Assembly (NCBI GenBank): GCA_026988585.1
Contig: JALSKY010000278.1
Span: 1-7,274, forward strand
Length of the DNA stretch: 7,274 nucleotides
Source: Deltaproteobacteria bacterium
GTDB taxonomy: Bacteria > Desulfobacterota > Dissulfuribacteria > Dissulfuribacterales > QOAL01
Direction: 5' to 3'
The translations under genes were made by a program, and so were the position numbers. Positions 1 through 6,331 of this stretch are shown piece by piece. Within the stretch, counting starts at the first letter, position 1, and the number at the start of each line of letters is the position of its first letter. The notes beneath the pieces are model-generated. The model had not been told where the DNA came from and searched no databases. It saw only the letters and a program-made list of their open reading frames with translations.

Positions 1-666
1 ATATTAAAAAGGTTACACAAATATACAGACCTAACAATTGTATCGAATAGTGCATTAGCCGAAACAATAGAACAAAATGGCGGGCACGGATTTATAATGC
101 CTGATCCATTACCTATACCTCCAAGAATATCTTCATTAGAAGACAGTAAGCCATGCAATAAATTTATAGTAACCTTCATTTGTACCTTTAGCCCTGATGA
201 ACCATATCAATCTGTTTTTGAAACATCGGAATTAACTCCAAATGACATAAAAATTTATGTGACAGGACGCCCCCCAAAACACGTAATAAACAAGAAATTT
301 AATAGCGATAAAATCTTCTTAACTGGCTTTCTTTCTGAAATAGATTATTGGAAACAATTAGCCTCTTCTGATTGTGTGATGGATTTGACCACACGGGATG
401 ACTGCTTGGTTTGTGGAGCGTATGAGGCTTTAGCTTTAGGTAAACCCATCATAATTTCGGATACAAAAGTGAACAGAATTTTTTTTTATAAGGGAGCTGT
501 TTATACAAGGTCAAATCCTGAAAATATTGCCCGAGCCCTGATTAATGCTAAAAGCCAGCATGCTGCGTTAAAATACATGGCATCAGAATTGCAGAACGAA
601 TTATATCAAAAATCTCACCAAAACATTGAGAGGCTTATAAGCAAAGTGCGCAATAGCACCGTCTAA
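1..666 (+). CDS. Glycosyltransferase, GT-B fold (GT4-like), C-terminal part; 5' end outside window
   Basis: The frame is open from base 1 to the TAA at 664-666 (221 visible codons), so the gene begins upstream of the window; the Met codon at 97 is internal. The second half has the nucleotide-sugar-binding layout of family 4 glycosyltransferases: a beta strand ending in IYVTGRPP, then KIFLTGFLSEIDYWKQLASS, the usual start of the C-terminal Rossmann domain, then GAYEALALGKPIIISDT. In the last motif the second Glu of the family's EX7E signature is present, but the position eight residues earlier is Asp (DDCLVCGAYE), a conservative change. Such enzymes transfer a sugar from an activated donor to a growing glycan at the cytoplasmic membrane. 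Donor and acceptor cannot be read from the fragment. The DNA is very AT-rich compared with the rest of the window and carries a nine-T run at 479-487. The next gene starts 20 nt downstream on the same strand, so co-transcription is likely. Confidence 0.82.
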   Translation: MLKRLHKYTDLTIVSNSALAETIEQNGGHGFIMPDPLPIPPRISSLEDSKPCNKFIVTFICTFSPDEPYQSVFETSELTPNDIKIYVTGRPPKHVINKKFNSDKIFLTGFLSEIDYWKQLASSDCVMDLTTRDDCLVCGAYEALALGKPIIISDTKVNRIFFYKGAVYTRSNPENIARALINAKSQHAALKYMASELQNELYQKSHQNIERLISKVRNSTV

Positions 667-686
667 GCATTAAAGGGGGAATATGT

Positions 687-3200
687 ATGAATAAATTTAA
701 GTTATCTATAACATTTTTTTTGCTGTGCTTGCTTTTTTTTACTTCAGGTGAAGGTAGAGCTGCTCCAACCATCCAACACCTTGAATTTGAAGGGGATCAG
801 GCTTCAGATGGTTCTGTTGTCAGAATATCTGGCGTAGATTTTGGATCTTCCATACCAAATTATAGCTGGATTGGAGGAAGCAACGGTCCTGTTGAAATGA
901 CACCTGAAGGCGAGACACCAGCCAATGCCAATAACTGGATTTTTGATCAAGGTGCTGGATTTAATATGATTACTTCTAACGTCAACCCTCATAGCGGGAA
1001 TAAAAGTTTATATTACGTCTATAGCTCTAATGCCTACAATGGTGCTGTTAGGTACGAATCTCCTAACCCTATAGGTCCTGACCAGACCATTTTCGTGTCT
1101 TGGTGGTGCAAACGTCAGCATGATGGTGATGGACAGTGGAAGATGTTCCGGATCAATTACCGTAATGACATTACAGATGATTATCCACAAATGGTAATGT
1201 TTAATTGGTATAACTCCAGTCAGTTCTTTGTTAGGCCCGGCCCCAGCATCTCAAGCAATGTTACAGCGGACTGGTCTCCTCCCTATCCAAAACAAGATGA
1301 CCGTTGGTATAGGATGGACCTTCTTATTCATACGTCATCAGTGGGCGCCAACAATGGTAGCTATTCAATAACTCTGCATGATCCTTCTAATTCCATTACT
1401 ACAAAAGTAGTCAGTAATGCAATGTCATACTATGACAGTTCGAGATGGTATCAGTGGTTCATATGGCAAAATTATGTAGGAAACGGGATAAGTGCGCAGG
1501 AGACATGGATAGATGACATGTATGTTCAGGTTGGGACCCAGGCAAGAGTGGAACTGGGTGATAATATTACTTTTTCTAAGTGTACTTGGAGGGAAATTCA
1601 GCCACCTCTTTCCTGGGCGGACAACCAGATAGATATCAGGCTTAATAAAGGTTCATTTCAAGAGGGTGACACTGCATATCTTTTTATAGTGGATGCGGAA
1701 GGGAATGTATCTGACGGTTATCCCATTACAATAGGTGGCAGCGGTATAGGCGGAGAGCCTACAGATAATCCACCAAGTGTAACGATCACAAATCCCACCA
1801 GCAACAGTACCTATTCAACCTCTGATGCAACTATAACAATAGCTGGTAATGCTCTTGATGACAATGGAATAAATAGCATCACCTGGTCAAGCAATCGTGG
1901 CGGAAGTGGGAGTGCTACGAACAGCTCTGGAGATTGGACGGGCTGGTCAATCAATGGTATCACGCTGCAGCAAGGCGAGAATGTCATAACCATTACTGCC
2001 ACTGACACGAACAACCAGAGTGCCACTGATACCATAACTGTAACTTATACTCCTTCGGATTTGGTGCAGGCCTGGAGTGCAAATGAACAAACCGGTGACA
2101 ATGACTGGAAGGACTCAAGTGTTACATATTGTGTACGCCTTTTGATCGAAGGTGCACAGATTAATCGTTCTGGCAATCAGATCATGCTCGGTTTCAAGGG
2201 AAGAAGCTCGGGTGATTATACCATCCGCAAGGTTTCTATTGCAGAAAGGGATCCAAACGGCGGGGAAGGCGATGTCATAGATTCTACGTGGACAAAGGTC
2301 ACATTTGATGGGAAGGACGAAACCACATGGAATACAGACACCATCACAGTGCCAGCAGGCCAGGAAAAGCTCAGCAATCCCATCAGCTTCCCCATCCAGG
2401 AAGGAAAGGACTACTATGTCACCTTCAAGATAGATACTCCGTCGGTATATTTGAACCCGCCTTCTACCTACCGAGAGCTCTATTTTTGGAGTGATGACCA
2501 CACAACCGATATCGACTGGTCATCAAATGGTCACTCTACCACCCAGGACTACCATGCACTTTCAGGCATATATGTCCTTTCAAGCGATGACTCCACCCCT
2601 CCTGGAGATGTTACCAATGTAACGACCACGCCAGGTCATGGTCAGGTCACTCTCTCATGGACTAACCCTTCAGACAGCGATTTTGCCGGTGTGATGATAA
2701 GATATCGCACTGATGGAACATATCCCAGCAGTTATACTGATGGAACAGCAATTCCAAATGGTAACAATGGAAAGATTCCTGGCCAACCGAACGGACAGGG
2801 AAGCTATGTCCATACAGGGCTGGATGCAGAGTTGATCTACAACTATTCCATTTTCACCTATGACACCTCTGGCAACTATAGCCAGACTGTTCATGTGTCT
2901 GCCAGGCCTCTGCCTGCAATTGAGCTGACAGCAACACCTACGTCAGCAGATAACCCTCATACCAGTGTAACATTTTCCATACAAACCGATTGTGACGATG
3001 ACTATTTCAGTTACAGGATCGAGTTTGGGGATGGGGCATCAGCGACAGGCCTGTCTGCTACCCATGTTTACACTCAGGAAGGCCAATATACTGCCAAGGC
3101 TATAGTATCGGACAGCCAAGGCCATACTGCAGAAAAAACCATACAGATTATCATAAACGATAATCGGCCTGCAGTTGTAAAAGGACTCACTATACAATAA
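687..3200 (+). CDS. Secreted multidomain protein (split IPT/TIG, LamG-like, Ig-like, FnIII, PKD)
   Basis: This 837-residue protein starts at ATG 687, preceded by AAAGGGGGA at 672-680 with a 6-nt gap. Residues 1-26 form a Sec signal peptide (MNKFK, hydrophobic core, likely cleavage near GRAA/P). Regions seen: residues 28-55 look like the first strands of an IPT/TIG fold; about 85-285 form an aromatic-rich concanavalin/LamG-like region (SGNKSLYY, FVSWWCKRQ, WYRMDLLIH, WIDDMYVQVG); about 286-351 resemble the remaining IPT/TIG strands (ARVELGDNITF, GDTAYLFIVDAEGNVSDGYP). Next come an Ig-like domain at about 362-455 (PPSVTITNPTSNSTY, GENVITITATDTNNQS), a beta-rich domain at about 460-631, FnIII at about 637-741 (TPPGDVTNVTTTPG, VTLSWTNPSDSDF) and PKD at about 744-824 (IEFGDGASATG, HVYTQEGQYTAKAIVSDSQG). 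It probably acts outside the cell in glycan binding or adhesion. No catalytic residues are recognisable. It ends soon after PKD with no transmembrane, LPXTG or PEP-CTERM anchor. The gene lies 20 nt behind the glycosyltransferase and is followed by a terminator. Confidence 0.88.
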   Translation: MNKFKLSITFFLLCLLFFTSGEGRAAPTIQHLEFEGDQASDGSVVRISGVDFGSSIPNYSWIGGSNGPVEMTPEGETPANANNWIFDQGAGFNMITSNVNPHSGNKSLYYVYSSNAYNGAVRYESPNPIGPDQTIFVSWWCKRQHDGDGQWKMFRINYRNDITDDYPQMVMFNWYNSSQFFVRPGPSISSNVTADWSPPYPKQDDRWYRMDLLIHTSSVGANNGSYSITLHDPSNSITTKVVSNAMSYYDSSRWYQWFIWQNYVGNGISAQETWIDDMYVQVGTQARVELGDNITFSKCTWREIQPPLSWADNQIDIRLNKGSFQEGDTAYLFIVDAEGNVSDGYPITIGGSGIGGEPTDNPPSVTITNPTSNSTYSTSDATITIAGNALDDNGINSITWSSNRGGSGSATNSSGDWTGWSINGITLQQGENVITITATDTNNQSATDTITVTYTPSDLVQAWSANEQTGDNDWKDSSVTYCVRLLIEGAQINRSGNQIMLGFKGRSSGDYTIRKVSIAERDPNGGEGDVIDSTWTKVTFDGKDETTWNTDTITVPAGQEKLSNPISFPIQEGKDYYVTFKIDTPSVYLNPPSTYRELYFWSDDHTTDIDWSSNGHSTTQDYHALSGIYVLSSDDSTPPGDVTNVTTTPGHGQVTLSWTNPSDSDFAGVMIRYRTDGTYPSSYTDGTAIPNGNNGKIPGQPNGQGSYVHTGLDAELIYNYSIFTYDTSGNYSQTVHVSARPLPAIELTATPTSADNPHTSVTFSIQTDCDDDYFSYRIEFGDGASATGLSATHVYTQEGQYTAKAIVSDSQGHTAEKTIQIIINDNRPAVVKGLTIQ
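714..740 (+). repeat. Two T8 homopolymer tracts in the signal-peptide coding region
   Basis: Uninterrupted runs of eight T occur at 714-721 and 733-740, both within the first 54 nt of the exported protein gene, where they encode Phe/Leu of the hydrophobic core. A nine-T run lies in the upstream glycosyltransferase gene at 479-487. The runs are seen directly. Whether they vary in length between cells is not known; T runs are also common in AT-rich codons for hydrophobic residues. Confidence 0.6.
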
Positions 3201-3230
3201 AAATATTTTATATTTCGAACAAAACATTTG

Positions 3231-3261
3231 AAAAAAGGGGGCCCACCGGCCCTCTTTTTTT
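3231..3261. terminator. Bidirectional Rho-independent terminator between convergent genes
   Basis: Bases 3231-3243 pair with 3248-3260 to form a 13-bp stem: six A-T pairs, one G-C, one G-T wobble at 3238/3253, then GGGCC with GGCCC, closed by the tetraloop CACC (3244-3247). On the plus strand the stem ends in a run of seven T (3255-3261). On the minus strand the six A at 3231-3236 read as a U tract; there the wobble becomes an A-C mismatch. It lies 30 nt after the stop of the exported-protein gene and 31 nt after the stop of the HAD gene, so it can end both transcripts. Confidence 0.9.
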
Positions 3262-3291
3262 GTTTGCATTCCAGTGTCAACAATCCAAAAA

Positions 3292-4398
3292 TTACCCCAG
3301 ATCACCCACCTGTTTTCCCCTGACCGTTTTCCTGAACGCTTCACTCATTGCAATCAATCCGTCAAGATCCTGAATGGACTCCAGCAGGAGCAGCCTGCAT
3401 TCGCCTGCTGTTTCAGCAGATGATTCCAGCAATTCAATATACCTGCTATTGACATGAACCTGATGAAAAAGCGCTACTAAATCTTGCTGTATTAAAATTC
3501 CTTCACAGGCCCTGGCCCTGTCTGCCAGGGGCTCGACACCAAGCTGCTCAACACACTCTGCAAGGGCGCCAATTACGGCAGTGGTGGGTGAAATAGCTGC
3601 CCATTCCGCTGCCTTAATGGCATATCGGTTTCCGTTAAAGGCGATAGCCATCCCTCCACCATCCCTTACCAGTTCCAGGGCCTGGACATCGGTTATGGAA
3701 TCTCCTGCATAGATCACCTGATCAGGCCGGTTGCCAGTCCTGCCAAGACTATGCTCCACAGCCCTGGCCTTTTCCACGCCGCCTACAGGATTCACCTCCT
3801 TTAACATTCTGCCAGCATCCATTTTTGCAATCTCATCCCAAAAAATCTCATCAAGCCTCCTCTTTACATCTGCATCTTCAGCAGCCAGGTCATTCATACC
3901 GCCTGCATTTTCAGGCCAATCCAGCAGCTTCATAGAGGCTATCTCTTTTGCCATTTCTCTCAATCTCTCTCTTTCAGACTCACTGATATCATATCTGTCC
4001 AGAGAGACTTCCGTGCAGTAGATGTTCTCCAGAGGAAAGCCCGTGAACTTGCAAAGGGCCTGGAGATATGGCCTGTAACTGGTGCTGATTATGAAGGTCG
4101 GCAGTTTTTCGGCAGCCTTCGGAAGCATCACCTCACTTCCTGGCAGGAGAACAAGGGTCTTTTCTGAAAACTCTTCCATTATGGCATCAGTAATACCAAA
4201 CGCCTTTAAAAAGGGTAAAATCAGTTTCAAGGTATCTCCTGCCTTGTAGCCTGGACGCCTCTCAACATCTGCGAGAAAATCATCATACTTGCTGATAATA
4301 GAGAAAAAACGCCCTCCATCAGGAATGAATTCCTGACAGAGTTCAAAGGCATTGTCATTCTGGGTTACAGGGCCTTCACAATCTATGTTCAACTGCAT
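3292..4398 (-). CDS. HAD-superfamily phosphatase-like protein, related to archaeal EhaR/COG4030
   Basis: This 368-residue protein begins with MQLNIDCEGPVTQNDNAFEL. The ATG at 4398 is preferred because GGAG lies 7 nt upstream; an in-frame GTG at 4461 would add 21 residues but has no ribosome binding site. HAD motifs are visible: motif I at residues 3-12 with nucleophile Asp6, but Glu8 where most HAD phosphatases have a second Asp; motif II TFIISTSY at 101-108; a candidate motif III Lys210 in VEKARAVEHS; motif IV AGDSITD at 231-237. The opening DCEGP...NDNAFE and the following FFSIISKYDDFLADVERRPGYKAGDTLKLILPF match, from memory, the family named energy-converting hydrogenase A subunit R (EhaR) in methanogens, also called COG4030. 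The expected activity is hydrolysis of a small phosphorylated metabolite in the cytoplasm; the substrate is unknown. No hydrogenase gene is nearby, so a hydrogenase role is doubtful. The mostly helical tail (about 285-368) lies beyond the HAD core. The gene lies 108 nt downstream of the 111-residue gene and is probably co-transcribed with it. Confidence 0.83.
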   Translation of the reverse strand: MQLNIDCEGPVTQNDNAFELCQEFIPDGGRFFSIISKYDDFLADVERRPGYKAGDTLKLILPFLKAFGITDAIMEEFSEKTLVLLPGSEVMLPKAAEKLPTFIISTSYRPYLQALCKFTGFPLENIYCTEVSLDRYDISESERERLREMAKEIASMKLLDWPENAGGMNDLAAEDADVKRRLDEIFWDEIAKMDAGRMLKEVNPVGGVEKARAVEHSLGRTGNRPDQVIYAGDSITDVQALELVRDGGGMAIAFNGNRYAIKAAEWAAISPTTAVIGALAECVEQLGVEPLADRARACEGILIQQDLVALFHQVHVNSRYIELLESSAETAGECRLLLLESIQDLDGLIAMSEAFRKTVRGKQVGDLG

Positions 4399-4405
4399 AG
4401 TTATG

Positions 4406-4410
4406 CTCCA
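4406..4410 (-). promoter_or_regulatory. Ribosome binding site deciding the HAD gene start
   Basis: On the minus strand TGGAG (GGAG core at 4406-4409) stands 7 nt before the ATG at 4398. The alternative GTG at 4461 is preceded by an A/T run and TAAGCCGTT, with no purine-rich motif. The conserved HAD nucleophile region also starts directly after the chosen ATG. Confidence 0.7.
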
Positions 4411-4506
4411 TTCCTTGACAGCAGGAGAACGGTTCCTGCCATATCCATTAAAAAAGTTCACAACGGCTTAAAAAAATTCATGCATCAACATCTTATCAGG
4501 CCATGA

Positions 4507-4842
4507 TCAGGCTGAGATCTCACAGTTCCGGATTACCGTATCCACAAAGTTCAAAATAAAATTTCTCTGTGCCTCAGTAGCATAACCGATACACCTGCAT
4601 CTGAGCCTCTCCCGACTCCTGACAAGCATTTCAAAAACGACAGCCCGCTCTGTAAATTCTATTGCTGCGCTGAACGGGGCACAGGTCTCCCGGTGCTGGG
4701 ATTGAACAGCAGAATGGAGGTCATCTGGAATATCGAGCCAGTAGATCCGTCCAATGGCTGCCTTCTCACAGCACCGCCCTACAAAGGCTTCTACCCTCTC
4801 CATTTCCGCTGGATTCAACTCATCTATAACAAACTGCCTCAC
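4507..4842 (-). CDS. Conserved-looking small protein of unknown function, 111 residues, GTG start
   Basis: I cannot assign a named family. The start is GTG at 4842, supported by a very strong Shine-Dalgarno (AAGGGAGGTG at 4851-4860, 8-nt gap) and by a promoter just upstream. There is no signal peptide or membrane segment, so the protein is probably cytoplasmic. The layout suggests a compact alpha/beta domain: MRQFVIDELNP, a helix at about residues 11-28, a strand RIYWLDIP, a strand pair SAAIEFTERAVVFEMLVRS at about 58-76, then RCRCIGYATEAQRNFILNFVDTVI with a C-terminal helix. It has six cysteines in 111 residues (24, 25, 54, 82, 84, 107); His50, Cys54, Cys82 and Cys84 could form a metal or redox site, which is inference only. 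It is the promoter-proximal partner of the HAD gene, 108 nt upstream of that start, and is divergent from the lipoprotein gene. Confidence 0.8.
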   Translation of the reverse strand: MRQFVIDELNPAEMERVEAFVGRCCEKAAIGRIYWLDIPDDLHSAVQSQHRETCAPFSAAIEFTERAVVFEMLVRSRERLRCRCIGYATEAQRNFILNFVDTVIRNCEISA

Positions 4843-4850
4843 TTGTTAAG

Positions 4851-4860
4851 CACCTCCCTT
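4851..4860 (-). promoter_or_regulatory. Strong Shine-Dalgarno supporting a GTG start
   Basis: The minus strand reads AAGGGAGGTG, near-perfect complementarity to the 3' end of 16S rRNA, 8 nt before the GTG at 4842. This fixes a non-ATG start for the 111-residue gene. Confidence 0.88.
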
Positions 4861-4870
4861 ACCTCTCAGA

Positions 4871-4900
4871 AATATGTTATCTTGCTCAATATCCTGTCAA
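4871..4900 (-). promoter_or_regulatory. Sigma70-type promoter for the 111-residue gene and probably the HAD gene
   Basis: On the minus strand an exact TTGACA (-35) lies at 4895-4900. After an 18-bp spacer comes CATATT (-10, four of six consensus bases) at 4871-4876. Transcription would begin near 4864, giving a leader of about 20 nt that contains the Shine-Dalgarno. The -10 is imperfect and the spacer is one base longer than optimal, so moderate strength is expected. Confidence 0.6.
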
Positions 4901-5024
4901 AGCAAAATGAGAGAAAAAGACCAAAAAATTTGAAGTGGGCCCCTTCTTTCCACACCAAATAGACCAAAAGAGCGGTAAGCAGGCAAGTCCTATGAGCTGG
5001 CCTTCAAAAAACAAAAAAATCTGT

Positions 5025-5031
5025 AAAGGAG
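5025..5031 (+). promoter_or_regulatory. Ribosome binding site deciding the lipoprotein start
   Basis: AAAGGAG lies 8 nt before the ATG at 5040. It rules out the in-frame ATG at 4935, which would add 35 hydrophilic residues in front of the signal peptide and has no comparable motif. Confidence 0.88.
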
Positions 5032-5039
5032 TTGTTACA

Positions 5040-5894
5040 ATGAAAAAGATAGCGTTTGTTCCTGTTTTGTTTATCTCCATGACAATTTTTCTGATTCTCA
5101 CAGCAGGATGCAGCAATCAGAAGTCTCTGGAAAAGAAAGAACAACAGGCACAGAACCAGGAAGAGAGAACCGGCAAGACAGAATCCAAAAAGACTGAATC
5201 GTACCAGGAGGCTGCAAAAACAGCGGCAGGTCCGGGCTATCTCTTTGGCAAGGCCAAGGAGGTTATGAACAGCGGAGGCTACACATATATACTGCTGGAT
5301 TTTGAAGGACAGGAGACCTGGATAGCCATGCCTGAAACCAATGTAGCAGTGGGGGATGAACTAATGATTCAGCCAGGAGATGAGATGAAGGATTTCCACA
5401 GCAACACCCTGAACAGGACCTTCGACACCATAATTTTTTCCCCTGGTCTTGTAACCAAGGACAGCAAGAACAACCAGCAGAACATGGGAAGCGGCATGGG
5501 CATGGGCCAGATGATGGGAGGAATGGGTTCAGGCCATACAGGGCCTCCCAAGCTGGAGAAAGTTGTTGCAAAAACCATTGAAAAACCTGCTGCAGAGAAT
5601 GCAATATCAGTAGAGCAGGCACATGCTCAGGCCAAAAAACTCAATGGCAAGAGTGTCACTGTAAGGGGACAGGTGGTCAAGGTGTCCAAAAATATCATGG
5701 GGAAAAACTGGATCCATATCCAGGACGGAACCGGCACCCCTGAACAGGCCAACTATGACCTCACCATAACCACAAAACAGGATGCCAAAACAGGTGAGAT
5801 CATAACTGCCACCGGCACCCTGGCTGCAGACAAGAATTTTGGAGCAGGATATTTCTATCCTGTGATCATAGAGGATGCAACCATAACCAGATAG
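5040..5894 (+). CDS. Lipoprotein with NrfJ-like and OB-fold-like domains joined by a Met/Gly-rich linker
   Basis: This 284-residue protein has a type II signal peptide (MKKIAF, hydrophobic core, lipobox LTAGC with Cys24). Ser at +2 predicts release to the outer membrane. Residues 28-60 are a charged Lys/Glu/Gln-rich tether. Domain 1, about 65-137, has GYLFGKAKEVMNSGGYTYILL, ETWIAMPETNVAVGDELMI and FHSNTLNRTFDTIIF. This resembles the small beta-barrel NrfJ-related family found near multihaem cytochrome and nitrite-reductase genes. Residues 149-170 are a Met/Gly-rich stretch with seven Met and one His, possibly copper-binding. Domain 2, about 190-284, has LNGKSVTVRGQVVKVSKNIMGKNWIHIQDGTG and ATGTLAADKNFGAGYFYPVIIEDATI, an OB-fold-like domain often labelled as nucleic-acid binding although it is exported here. 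The role is probably periplasmic, perhaps metal or cofactor handling; no partner is encoded in the window. The gene stands alone, divergent from the 111-residue gene and convergent with the DUF721 gene. Confidence 0.87.
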   Translation: MKKIAFVPVLFISMTIFLILTAGCSNQKSLEKKEQQAQNQEERTGKTESKKTESYQEAAKTAAGPGYLFGKAKEVMNSGGYTYILLDFEGQETWIAMPETNVAVGDELMIQPGDEMKDFHSNTLNRTFDTIIFSPGLVTKDSKNNQQNMGSGMGMGQMMGGMGSGHTGPPKLEKVVAKTIEKPAAENAISVEQAHAQAKKLNGKSVTVRGQVVKVSKNIMGKNWIHIQDGTGTPEQANYDLTITTKQDAKTGEIITATGTLAADKNFGAGYFYPVIIEDATITR

Positions 5895-5916
5895 ATCCCC
5901 ATGGCATGAGAAGCGG

Positions 5917-5950
5917 AGAGGCGGCTGGGTGCCAAGGCTCAGCCGCCTCT
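5917..5950. terminator. GC-rich hairpin between convergent genes, without a clear U tract
   Basis: AGAGGCGGCTG at 5917-5927 pairs perfectly with CAGCCGCCTCT at 5940-5950, an 11-bp stem around a 12-nt loop. It begins 22 nt after the lipoprotein stop and contains the stop codon and the last codons (Arg-Gly-Gly) of the DUF721 gene on the other strand. Neither side has a run of T, so it is either an atypical intrinsic terminator or an mRNA 3'-end-stabilising structure. Its perfection and its place between two convergent genes support a 3'-end role. Confidence 0.65.
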
Positions 5951-6331
5951 GGAACCGCCGCAGTTGATAAAACTCCTCCTACCGCCCAGGAGCTGCTTGA
6001 TCTCATCAGGATCTGCAATCCGAAAACTGAGATTTTTCACACTGGCATTTTTGGGAAGGACCCGGTTTATCCGGTTCAGGATCTCCTCTTTCTGATAGGT
6101 TAGCTGCTGCATCCAGATTGAGTCACCCACTGCCACCACGAGAGAGTCTTCCCGGTCCAGGTACCAAGGGCATGTCTGCTGTGCAATGACCTCACCAACG
6201 ATCTCCTCCCACCTGATCCAGACCGGTGCCCTGGCCAGATTTCTTGCCCAGGCACGATTCGGGATCAGTGAACCGAGCAGACCGCTAATCTCCAGAGGTT
6301 CTGAGATACTATCCCTGGTTCTGGATCTCAT
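5939..6331 (-). CDS. DUF721 (DciA-like) family protein
   Basis: This 130-residue protein starts at ATG 6331, with AGGAG at 6339-6343 and a 7-nt gap. The DUF721 pattern is clear: an N-terminal helix (EISGLLGSLIPNRAWARNLARA), then WIRWEEIVGEVIAQQTCPWYL at about 38-58, then SLVVAVGDSIWMQQLTYQKEEILNRIN at about 63-89, with the conserved short strand NLSFRI at 100-105. This beta-alpha fold resembles a KH domain. In several bacteria the family includes DciA, which helps load the DnaB replicative helicase; small DUF721 proteins like this one are otherwise uncharacterised, so the helicase role is inference. The length is typical of the short form. Its first 23 nt overlap the 3' end of the phosphohexomutase gene, which implies co-transcription and probable translational coupling. 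The 3' end is folded into the hairpin described above. Confidence 0.85.
   Translation of the reverse strand: MRSRTRDSISEPLEISGLLGSLIPNRAWARNLARAPVWIRWEEIVGEVIAQQTCPWYLDREDSLVVAVGDSIWMQQLTYQKEEILNRINRVLPKNASVKNLSFRIADPDEIKQLLGGRRSFINCGGSRGG

Noticed and set aside
2115..2501. 128-codon minus-strand open frame inside the exported-protein gene
   Set aside because: It is antisense to clear beta-domain coding sequence and its product has no recognisable domain. The same applies to the minus-strand frames at 804-992, 1008-1190, 1811-2035 and 2670-2894.
3039..3344. Minus-strand frames across the 3' end of the exported-protein gene
   Set aside because: They read through the terminator hairpin and the PKD coding region, so they are shadows, as are 3074-3283 and the plus-strand frame at 3731-4021.
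4399..4461. Longer HAD protein from the in-frame GTG at 4461
   Set aside because: There is no Shine-Dalgarno before 4461, and GGAG sits 7 nt before the ATG at 4398. The conserved HAD motif I starts right after that ATG.
4480..4510. Weak inverted repeat near the end of the 111-residue gene as a terminator before the HAD gene
   Set aside because: The possible pairing (TCAG-CC with GGCCTGA) needs a bulge, and the nearest T run is about 20 nt away, so it does not convincingly separate the two genes.
4930..4960. Plus-strand promoter for the lipoprotein gene (TTGAAG at 4930-4935 with CCAAAT at 4955-4960)
   Set aside because: The -10 match is poor and the spacer is 19 bp, so no plus-strand promoter can be supported from sequence alone.
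4935..5039. Longer N-terminus for the lipoprotein from an in-frame ATG at 4935
   Set aside because: It would put 35 polar residues before a clean lipoprotein signal peptide. The ATG at 5040 has AAAGGAG at an 8-nt gap, while 4935 has no comparable site.
4843..5039. Riboswitch or small RNA in the divergent intergenic region
   Set aside because: I could not match the region to a known riboswitch core. The only pairings found (for example around 4983-5003) are short and weak.
5263..5622. Minus-strand frames opposite the lipoprotein gene (5263-5622 and 5369-5578)
   Set aside because: They run antisense to the conserved domain 1 and the Met/Gly linker. Their Cys/Pro-rich translations are typical antisense artefacts.
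5906..6103. 65-codon plus-strand open frame
   Set aside because: It runs antisense through the DUF721 gene and the hairpin. Its Ala/Gly/Ser-rich start reflects the stem sequence, and it has no ribosome binding site.
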